This document shows positions 1 to 6,071 of a stretch of 7,811 nucleotides of DNA, piece after piece. Below the pieces are notes generated by a model that searched no databases, had not been told where the DNA came from, and was given only the letters and a program-made list of their open reading frames with translations. The translations under genes were made by a program, and so were the position numbers. The stretch is from contig JAHZFN010000208.1 in the NCBI GenBank assembly GCA_019421315.1, positions 1 to 7,811 on the forward strand, read 5' to 3'. Source of the stretch: Peptococcaceae bacterium. GTDB taxonomy: Bacteria; Bacillota; Dehalobacteriia; UBA4068; UBA4997. Position 1 is the stretch's first letter, and every line of letters begins with the position of its first letter.

Positions 1-1133
1 ATTCCTATTCCGATAACATCGCCTCTTATGTAAATAATATCCGCACCATCGAGGGCGGTTTCCATGAAATCGGCTTTAAGACGGCGCTGACCCGTGTCAT
101 CAATAACTATGCCCGCAAAATCGGGATGCTGAAAGAAAAGAGCGCCAACCTCTCCGGCGACGATATTCGTGAGGGTTTGGCTGCCGTTATCAGCGTCAAG
201 GTGCGGGAACCTCAGTTCGAGGGGCAAACCAAAACCAAGCTGGGCAACACCGAGGTTAAGGGTATCACCGATGAAATTTTGTCCAGAGAGCTTTCCACCT
301 ACATGGAGGAAAACCCTGCCAAGGCAAAGTTGATTATAGACAAAACCATTCGTGCCGCCCGTGCCAGAGAAGCTGCGAGAAAAGCCCGTGAGCTGACCCG
401 TAAACAAAATGTGCTGGAAAAAACGGGTCTGCCCGGCAAGCTTGCCGATTGCTCTGTTAAAGACCCAAGCTTCTGCGAGCTTTATCTGGTCGAAGGTGAT
501 TCCGCCGGCGGCTCCGCAAAATCGGGACGTGACCGCAAAACCCAGGCGATTCTGCCCCTACGCGGTAAAATCCTCAATGTGGAAAAAGCCAGACTGGACA
601 GAATTCTTTCCAGTGATGAAATTAAAAATATGATCACAGCCATGGGAACGGGTATCGGCGATGAATTTGACATCACAAAGGCCCGTTACCACAAAATTGT
701 CATTATGACCGATGCCGACGTGGACGGCGCTCATATTATGACGCTGCTCCTCACCTTCTTCTTCCGTTATATGCGGAAGCTGGTTGACGAAGGCTATGTT
801 TATGTGGCTCTGCCGCCTCTTTACAAAATCAAAGCAAAAAGGGGCAAGGAGCTGAAATTCGTTTATGACGACCGTCAGCTGGAACAATTCTTCTACCCCG
901 ACAAAAAACGGGAAAATTACAGCATTCAGCGTTACAAAGGTCTCGGTGAAATGGATGCCGAGGAGCTTTGGGAAACCACGATGAACCCCGAAACCCGTAC
1001 CCTGATTCAGGTTACCATCGACGACGCAGTTTACGCCGATGAAACATTCACCATGCTGATGGGCGACAAGGTTGAACCCAGACGGGAATTCATCGAAGAA
1101 AACGCTCAGTATGTAATGAATTTGGATATTTAA
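1..1133 (+). CDS. gyrB: DNA gyrase subunit B, C-terminal part (5' end outside window)
   Basis: GyrB is the ATPase and TOPRIM subunit of DNA gyrase, which introduces negative supercoils in the cytoplasm as an A2B2 complex with GyrA. The frame is open from the left edge (first full codon at 3), giving 376 residues. A Bacillota GyrB is usually about 640 residues, so the GHKL ATPase domain and part of the transducer domain lie outside. The visible part opens with the end of the transducer domain (EGGFHEIGFKTALTRVINNY). The TOPRIM signature EGDSAGG follows at 492-512 and supplies the catalytic Glu. The metal-binding acidic motif DADVDGAH starts at 711. The C-terminal gyrase B motif (IQRYKGLGEMDAEELW) comes next, and the protein ends in NLDI. 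An internal ATG at 126 is not the start. The large insert of proteobacterial GyrB is absent, as in Gram-positive forms. The QRDR (EGDSAGG to PLRGK) shows no obvious resistance change. ParE is the alternative, but the adjacent gyrA with a GyrA box makes GyrB nearly certain. Confidence 0.97.
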   Translation, partial: SYSDNIASYVNNIRTIEGGFHEIGFKTALTRVINNYARKIGMLKEKSANLSGDDIREGLAAVISVKVREPQFEGQTKTKLGNTEVKGITDEILSRELSTYMEENPAKAKLIIDKTIRAARAREAARKARELTRKQNVLEKTGLPGKLADCSVKDPSFCELYLVEGDSAGGSAKSGRDRKTQAILPLRGKILNVEKARLDRILSSDEIKNMITAMGTGIGDEFDITKARYHKIVIMTDADVDGAHIMTLLLTFFFRYMRKLVDEGYVYVALPPLYKIKAKRGKELKFVYDDRQLEQFFYPDKKRENYSIQRYKGLGEMDAEELWETTMNPETRTLIQVTIDDAVYADETFTMLMGDKVEPRREFIEENAQYVMNLDI

Positions 1134-1137
1134 CGGG

Positions 1138-1144
1138 AAAGGAG
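1138..1144 (+). promoter_or_regulatory. Ribosome binding site of gyrA
   Basis: An AAAGGAG Shine-Dalgarno sequence lies 6 nt before the ATG at 1151 and fixes that start. The whole gyrB-gyrA gap is 17 nt with no room for a terminator or full promoter, so gyrA is probably translated from the gyrB transcript. Confidence 0.85.
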
Positions 1145-1150
1145 AAAATA

Positions 1151-3796
1151 ATGGCTGAAAACTATATCGAAGGCAGCATTTTGCAAAAAGAGATCAGCTC
1201 CGAAATGCGCCGCGCTTATCTTGATTATTCCATGAGCGTTATTGTCGGCCGTGCCCTGCCCGACGTGCGGGACGGCTTAAAGCCTGTTCACCGCCGTATC
1301 CTCTACGGTATGTACGAACAAGGCGTAACGCCTGATAAACCACATAAAAAAGCCGCTCGTTCCGTCGGTGATATCATGGGTAAATATCACCCCCACGGCG
1401 ATTTGGCAATTTACGATTCCATGGTTCGTCTTGCCCAGGACTGGGTAATGCGTTATCCTTTAATCGACGGCCACGGCAACTTCGGTTCTGTGGACGGCGA
1501 CAAAGCCGCCGCCATGCGTTACACCGAGGCAAGACTGCAAAAGTTTGCCATGGAAATGATGAAGGACATCGAAAAGGACACTGTGGACTTTATTCCCAAC
1601 TATGACGGTTTAGAAAAAGAACCCACCGTTTTGCCCTGCGCTTTCCCCAACCTGCTGTTAAACGGTTCTTCGGGGATTGCGGTCGGCATGGCAACCAACA
1701 TTCCGCCCCATAATCTGGACGAAGTGGCAGACGCCGCCATCGCCCTGATGGACAACCCCGATCTGGAAACGGCGGATTTAATGCAATATATCAAAGGGCC
1801 CGATTTCCCGACGGCAGGCTTGATTTTGGGAACGGACGGCATTAAGCAGGCTTACGAAACGGGCAGAGGCTTAATCAAAATGCGTTCCAAAACCCACTTT
1901 GAAACCACCTCCCGCGGCAGACAGCGCATTGTTGTAACAGAACTGCCGTACCAGGTGAACAAAGCCCGTTTAATCGAAAAAATCGCCCAGATGGTGCGTG
2001 AAAAGAAAATTGAAGGCATTACCGAGCTGCGGGATGAAACCAGCCGTGACGGTATGCGTATTGTAATCGAGCTGAAAACTGACGCCATCGGCAAGGTTGT
2101 GCTGAATAAGCTTTACAAGCACACTCAGCTTCAGGATACCTTCGGTGTAATTATGCTGGCTTTGGTGGACGGCGTTCCCAGAACCCTCTCTTTGAAAAGC
2201 GTTCTCCATTATTACATTGAACATCAGAAAAACGTGGTTACCCGCCGCTGTCAATATGACCTGAAAAAAGCCCAGGAAAGAGCTCACATTTTGGAGGGCT
2301 TGCGGATTGCGCTGGACTACATTGACGAGGTTGTTTCCACTATCCGCAGCGCCAAAAGCACCGAGGACGCCAGAGGCAAGCTGATGGAACGTTTCGGCTT
2401 GACGGAAGTTCAGGCGCAGGCAATTTTGGAAATGCGCCTGCGGGCATTGACAGGCTTGGAACGGGACAAGGTGGAAAACGAATACACCGAATTGATCAAG
2501 CAAATTGCTTATCTGGAACAGGTTCTTGCCAGCGAACGCATGATTATCGGCATTATCAAAGAACAGCTTAATGTCATCAAGGAAAAATACGGCGATGAAC
2601 GCCGCACCGTTATCACAGGCGACGAAGGTCAGCTGACCGATGAGGATTTGATTGCCCAGGAAGACATGGTAATCACCATCTCCCACACAGGCTACATCAA
2701 ACGTATGAACCTGAATTCCTACCGTCAGCAAAGACGGGGCGGCAGAGGAATCACCGGCATGACCACCAAGGAAGAGGATTTTGTGGAACAGCTTTTCATC
2801 GCCACAACCCACCATTATCTTTTGGTGTTCACAACCAGAGGCCGTTGCTTCCGCCTGAAGGTTCACGAAATTCCCGAAGTGGGCAGGACAGCCAAAGGCT
2901 CGGCGCTCATAAATCTGCTGCCTTTGTCGGGCAACGAAAAATTGCAGACGGTTATTCCTATCAAGGATTTTGACCAAAAAGGCTACCTTTTCATGGCAAC
3001 CCAAAACGGTATTGTCAAGAAAACTCCCCTTTCCGATTTCCACAGCCGCCAAAACGGCATTATCGCCATCAATCTGGACGACGACGACGATTTAATCGGT
3101 GCTCAGTTCACCGACGGCAACGACGATATTATCATATCCACCGCCCACGGCATGGCAATCCGCTTCAGCGAGGTTGACGTCCGCCCGATGGGTAGAGTAA
3201 CCAGAGGCGTCAAGGGTATCACTCTGAACGAGGGCGACAAGGTTGTGGCTCTCTGCAAGGCCGCCGACCAGTCCTATTTGATGGTTGTTTCGGAAAATGG
3301 CTTTGGCAAACGCACCGAGCTTAACGAAAACAACTATCGCCGCATAACCCGCGGCGGCAAGGGTGTTTATACCTTGAAATGCAACGAAAAAACGGGTAAC
3401 CTTGTATCTTCGGGCTTGGTGAAAGACGGTGACGAGCTTATGCTCATCACCAAAAACGGCATTATTATCCGTATCAACACAGACGACGTTTCCGAACAGG
3501 GCAGAATGACCCAAGGCGTAACCCTGATCAATCTGGCAGAGGGCGACAAGGTGATCGACGTTGCCAAGGTTGTTGCGGGCGAAAAATCCACCAAGAAAAA
3601 GGTTCAGGGCAGCGTTAAGGAAGAAGCGCCCGAAACGCCTGCCGAAAGCAAAAAGCAAATTGTCGGTGCTGACAGCGGCAAGCAGTACGCAGGCGACAGC
3701 ATGGCGGCAAACCCCGAAAAAATGGCTGAGCAGATGTCCATTCTCACCGAAAGAGCCATAGCGGACGCCGAAGAACGGTCTGACGACAATAATTAA
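1151..3796 (+). CDS. gyrA: DNA gyrase subunit A
   Basis: GyrA is the DNA breakage-reunion and DNA-wrapping subunit of gyrase and works with the GyrB encoded just upstream. The protein has 881 residues. The N-terminal winged-helix region contains VGRALPDVRDGLKPVHRRIL (residues 32-51). The catalytic tyrosine is Tyr124 in AAMRYTE (codon 1520-1522). The tower and coiled-coil region follows. The GyrA box QRRGGRG (residues 527-533, 2729-2749) opens the C-terminal beta-pinwheel that wraps DNA, and this box separates gyrase from topoisomerase IV ParC. Several pinwheel blades are visible (e.g. GRVTRGVKGITL, GRMTQGVTLINL). Two features are unusual. Residue 85 is Leu where E. coli has Ser83, within the quinolone-binding segment HPHGDLAIYD. 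The pinwheel is followed by a polar tail of about 70 residues (from about 808) that starts Lys-rich, includes a likely amphipathic helix and ends in EERSDDNN. The start is supported by a well-spaced AAAGGAG. Large antisense frames over this gene are shadows. Confidence 0.98.
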   Translation: MAENYIEGSILQKEISSEMRRAYLDYSMSVIVGRALPDVRDGLKPVHRRILYGMYEQGVTPDKPHKKAARSVGDIMGKYHPHGDLAIYDSMVRLAQDWVMRYPLIDGHGNFGSVDGDKAAAMRYTEARLQKFAMEMMKDIEKDTVDFIPNYDGLEKEPTVLPCAFPNLLLNGSSGIAVGMATNIPPHNLDEVADAAIALMDNPDLETADLMQYIKGPDFPTAGLILGTDGIKQAYETGRGLIKMRSKTHFETTSRGRQRIVVTELPYQVNKARLIEKIAQMVREKKIEGITELRDETSRDGMRIVIELKTDAIGKVVLNKLYKHTQLQDTFGVIMLALVDGVPRTLSLKSVLHYYIEHQKNVVTRRCQYDLKKAQERAHILEGLRIALDYIDEVVSTIRSAKSTEDARGKLMERFGLTEVQAQAILEMRLRALTGLERDKVENEYTELIKQIAYLEQVLASERMIIGIIKEQLNVIKEKYGDERRTVITGDEGQLTDEDLIAQEDMVITISHTGYIKRMNLNSYRQQRRGGRGITGMTTKEEDFVEQLFIATTHHYLLVFTTRGRCFRLKVHEIPEVGRTAKGSALINLLPLSGNEKLQTVIPIKDFDQKGYLFMATQNGIVKKTPLSDFHSRQNGIIAINLDDDDDLIGAQFTDGNDDIIISTAHGMAIRFSEVDVRPMGRVTRGVKGITLNEGDKVVALCKAADQSYLMVVSENGFGKRTELNENNYRRITRGGKGVYTLKCNEKTGNLVSSGLVKDGDELMLITKNGIIIRINTDDVSEQGRMTQGVTLINLAEGDKVIDVAKVVAGEKSTKKKVQGSVKEEAPETPAESKKQIVGADSGKQYAGDSMAANPEKMAEQMSILTERAIADAEERSDDNN
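1403..1405 (+). other. gyrA: QRDR codon: Leu85 of GyrA (E. coli Ser83 position)
   Basis: The codon TTG encodes Leu within HPHGDLAIYD. Wild-type GyrA of most susceptible bacteria has Ser or Thr here, which with the downstream acidic residue anchors the water-metal ion bridge to fluoroquinolones. Leu removes that hydroxyl. The partner acidic residue (Asp89, E. coli Asp87 position) is kept. The residue is seen directly; the resistance effect is inferred from work on other species. Confidence 0.8.
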
Positions 3797-3827
3797 TCTT
3801 AACGGAGTTAGGCTTAAAATATAAATT

Positions 3828-3869
3828 AAAAAACCTGTAAATTGATGAAACAGTTTACAGGTTTTTTTT
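3828..3869 (+). terminator. Rho-independent terminator after gyrA
   Basis: A perfect 14-bp inverted repeat has its left arm at 3828-3841 and right arm at 3854-3867. It extends inward by three pairs including one G-U (to 3844 and 3851), leaving a 6-nt loop. The right arm runs into eight T residues (3862-3869). It lies 31 nt after the gyrA stop and should end the gyrB-gyrA transcript. The A-rich left arm would give a T-tract on the other strand, so the hairpin could also stop antisense transcription. Confidence 0.93.
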
Positions 3870-3896
3870 GTCGGAACAGCGAATATTTTGTATAAA
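3868..3896 (+). promoter_or_regulatory. Candidate sigma-70/sigma-A-type promoter for the membrane protein gene
   Basis: TTGTCG at 3868-3873 (4 of 6 matches to the -35 consensus) and TATAAA at 3891-3896 (5 of 6 to the -10) are separated by exactly 17 nt. Transcription would start near 3903, leaving an untranslated leader of about 70 nt. The -35 box begins on the last T residues of the preceding terminator. A weaker alternative is TTGGCG at 3917-3922 with TATATT at 3942-3947, spaced 19 nt. The region is AT-rich, so chance matches are possible. Confidence 0.45.
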
Positions 3897-3953
3897 AGCA
3901 ATCCGAAAAATTTTATTTGGCGCAGTCCTTAAATAGATTTTTATATTTTATAA

Positions 3954-3978
3954 AAAGGAACATAAATTGAAAAAATGA
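3954..3978 (+). promoter_or_regulatory. Unusual start region: RBS, TTG mini-frame and overlapping ATG
   Basis: An AAAGGAA ribosome binding site (3954-3960) lies 14 nt before the chosen ATG at 3975, longer than the usual 5-9 nt. A TTG at 3967 is well placed (6 nt) but in another frame: it reads TTG-AAA-AAA-TGA and stops in an ATGA overlap with the ATG. In the coding frame only an ATT (3966) precedes, after a stop at 3963. ATG 3975 is therefore the best start, with imperfect spacing. Confidence 0.5.
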
Positions 3979-5987
3979 AAAATTTTAAGAAAAAGGCACG
4001 AAAAAATTTAAAGAAGCATTACAGGCTTTTTGTGATTATTTGCTTGGCGGCGGCTTTTCTGGGAGCTGAATTCACGAGTTCTTTGGTGTTTTTCAAAAAC
4101 AAAGAAAGTGACGCCACACAAAATATTGCAGAAATTGAAAACGGCGGAACCGCCGCCTATTCGGAAAAGATGGCAGACGGCGGCGAAAGCACAGACCCCA
4201 TAAAGCAAAATTTAAAGCAAAATTTGGATGAAGATTTAACCAAAGAAAAAAATGTCTTGGAAAAGGATTTTGATGCCGGTCTTAATATCGCCGCAGATAA
4301 AAATCTTGATAATAATATTAATCAAGATATTGACGAAATCACGACGGATTTGACGGCAAGCCTGCCGGGAGATGTTGGCTTGGCGGACGTTATTGCGGAT
4401 ATTTTGGAGGATAATTGGCAGCAGGGCTATGACAAGGCGAACAGTCTGATGGAGGCATATTCCCAAAAAACCGACGGCGCTTTGGCAAGGAGCAACGGTA
4501 TTTTGGCGGAGGTTATCAACAGCATAACTTCGGGGCATATTACACTGCGCCTGGCGGAAACCGTCAATTCCGTTGTCAACTCCTCCCGTGTAACAATTTG
4601 GATTTTGGTTATTGTCGGTTTCAGCTTGATTTTTCTGTTTTGGATGTGCGTGCAAAACATTTTCAAGGTTATTTCAAGGCGGCTTTTTCTGGAGGCAAGG
4701 GTATATTCCGCAATTCCCGTTCAAAGGTTTTTCTTTTTGCGGGAGGCAAAAAAGTGGTGGAAAGCTTCTGTTTCCATGATGGCTGCCACAGTTTTCCAAT
4801 ATTTATGGTTTTTGACGATAATAGGCGGCGTCATTAAGCATTTTTCTTACTTTGCCGTGCCGTATATCATTGCGGAAAACCCTGATGTTTCGCCGCTTTC
4901 GGCGGTAAAGCTTTCTCGGACTTTAATGCAGGGGCATAAATGGCAATGCTTTAAATACGAAATGACTTTTATCGGCTGGTGGCTTTTGAATATGCTGACG
5001 GGCGGTCTTTCGGGCATTTTTTATTCCAATCCTTACAAAATGGCCGCCTTTTCCGAATATTATGTTGAAATCCGCAGTAATGCTGTTTTGCAAAACCTGC
5101 CTGGAACGGAGCTTTTGAACGACAAATATCTTTACGAAAAAGTACCGCAGGCAGATTTGGTCAAAGCCTATCCCGAGGCGGAAGCGGATGTTCAGCCTGT
5201 CAAAAGCAATCTGCGGGGATTAAGATGGTTTTTTGCCGAGTTTTTGGGCATAACCCTTTATTACGATGCCAAGGAGCAGGAATATCAAAAGCGGCAGGAA
5301 AAATATATTTTAAAGGAACGCTGTAAAAACGCTGTTGCGGGCTTGGCATATCCCGTTCGCCTTTCCCCCATCAAGCAGCGTGAACAGCGAAATTTGCTGG
5401 AAAGCACCCACTACATCCGTCACTATTCCCTTTGTTCGCTGATTATTTTGTTTTTTGTTTTTTCCTTGGTCGGCTGGCTTTGGGAAGTCAGTCTGCACCT
5501 GATTAATGATGGGGTTTTTGTCAACCGAGGTACTATGTACGGTCCGTGGCTGCCCATTTACGGCACGGGCGGCGTTATTATTTTGACAATTTTAAACAAG
5601 CTGCGGCAAAAGCCGACGGCGGAATTTTTCGGCATTGTGGTTCTCTGCGGCGCTGTGGAATATTTCACCTCCTACATTTTGCAGGTTACGGAGGGGCAGC
5701 TTTGGTGGAATTACTCAGGCTATTTTCTGAACCTGAACGGCAGAATTTGCGCCGAAGGGCTGCTGGTTTTTGCCATCGGCGGCATGGCAATAGTTTATCT
5801 GGTTGCGCCCCGCCTGGACAACCGGCTGCGCAGGCTTAATTCAAAGGCTGTTGTCTGCGTTTGCTTGGCGTTGGTGTTGGCGTTTGGCTGCGATTTTGTC
5901 TATTCCGTTTTTCACCCCAACAGCGGCAGCGGCATAACCACAGAGGCTTTTGATGACACTGCGCCGTCGAATTTTTCCCCAATATAA
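3975..5987 (+). CDS. DUF975/CmpB-domain fusion integral membrane protein, function unknown
   Basis: This 670-residue polytopic membrane protein has unknown substrate and role. It has a basic N-terminus (KNFKKKARKNLKKH) and a first membrane segment at about 18-40. A long polar, probably extracytoplasmic stretch follows (about 41-205), rich in Asp, Asn, Lys and Glu with helical or coiled-coil character. Further membrane segments lie at about 208-230, 265-287 and 330-350. Residues about 296-365 (ENPDVSPLSAVKLSRTLMQGHKW, then an FIGWWLL helix and NPYKMAAFSEYY) match my memory of DUF975 (PF06161). A basic, probably cytoplasmic linker (about 366-484) follows. Residues about 487-612 match PF06541, called putative ABC-transporter type IV or CmpB: GWLWE, RGTMYGPWLPIYGTGG (518-533), VEYFTSYIL and WWNYSGYFLNLNGRIC (577-592). 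A last helix spans about 626-646. No ATPase gene is adjacent, so a transporter role is only a name-based guess. It is probably monocistronic, between terminators. Codons are more T-rich than in gyrase, consistent with lower expression. Confidence 0.85.
   Translation: MKNFKKKARKNLKKHYRLFVIICLAAAFLGAEFTSSLVFFKNKESDATQNIAEIENGGTAAYSEKMADGGESTDPIKQNLKQNLDEDLTKEKNVLEKDFDAGLNIAADKNLDNNINQDIDEITTDLTASLPGDVGLADVIADILEDNWQQGYDKANSLMEAYSQKTDGALARSNGILAEVINSITSGHITLRLAETVNSVVNSSRVTIWILVIVGFSLIFLFWMCVQNIFKVISRRLFLEARVYSAIPVQRFFFLREAKKWWKASVSMMAATVFQYLWFLTIIGGVIKHFSYFAVPYIIAENPDVSPLSAVKLSRTLMQGHKWQCFKYEMTFIGWWLLNMLTGGLSGIFYSNPYKMAAFSEYYVEIRSNAVLQNLPGTELLNDKYLYEKVPQADLVKAYPEAEADVQPVKSNLRGLRWFFAEFLGITLYYDAKEQEYQKRQEKYILKERCKNAVAGLAYPVRLSPIKQREQRNLLESTHYIRHYSLCSLIILFFVFSLVGWLWEVSLHLINDGVFVNRGTMYGPWLPIYGTGGVIILTILNKLRQKPTAEFFGIVVLCGAVEYFTSYILQVTEGQLWWNYSGYFLNLNGRICAEGLLVFAIGGMAIVYLVAPRLDNRLRRLNSKAVVCVCLALVLAFGCDFVYSVFHPNSGSGITTEAFDDTAPSNFSPI
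4202..4225 (+). repeat. 12-bp perfect tandem duplication inside the membrane protein gene
   Basis: The unit AAAGCAAAATTT occurs twice head to tail, encoding the repeated peptide KQNL-KQNL at residues 77-84 of the extracytoplasmic segment. The length is a multiple of three, so copy-number change by replication slippage would keep the frame. Confidence 0.9.
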
Positions 5988-6003
5988 CATAAAATTAAAT
6001 TAA

Positions 6004-6048
6004 AAGGCATGATAATTTTTTTGTAAATTATCATGCCTTGTTTTTTTT
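6004..6048 (+). terminator. Rho-independent terminator between convergent genes
   Basis: A perfect 15-bp inverted repeat (6004-6018 and 6025-6039) with a 6-nt loop is followed by G and eight T residues (6041-6048) on the + strand. It lies 16 nt after the stop of the membrane protein gene. On the - strand the same hairpin sits 33 nt past the stop at 6072 and is followed by a T-rich run (complement of 5986-6003), so it may serve both genes, more strongly for the + strand. Confidence 0.93.
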
Positions 6049-6071
6049 ATTAAAGCCTTGGGTTTTGCGGC

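Noticed and set aside
126..128. ATG as a possible start of gyrB
   Set aside because: The frame stays open upstream to the window edge and encodes conserved GyrB sequence (EGGFHEIGFKTALTRVIN), so the gene is truncated by the window, not started here.
1970..3052. 360-codon open frame on the - strand opposite gyrA
   Set aside because: It lies entirely within the well-supported gyrA coding region, and its translation has no recognisable domain. Long antisense frames are common opposite genes with biased codons.
3077..3092. GAC-rich run in gyrA as a simple repeat
   Set aside because: It simply encodes an Asp run (DDDDD) in a pinwheel loop and is too short to call a meaningful repeat.
3092..3901. 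269-codon - strand frame running from the gyrA-promoter gap into gyrA
   Set aside because: It crosses the gyrA terminator and overlaps the gyrA 3' end. It has no recognisable domain, and its N-terminal part is just translated hairpin and AT-rich spacer.
3797..3974. Possible riboswitch or small RNA in the 178-nt gap after gyrA
   Set aside because: Apart from the terminator hairpin, the promoter-like boxes and the RBS, no conserved riboswitch motif or second stable stem was seen.
5546..5839. 97-codon + strand frame inside the membrane protein gene
   Set aside because: It is an out-of-frame shadow of the CmpB-type domain; its Arg/His/Cys-rich composition is typical of a shifted reading.
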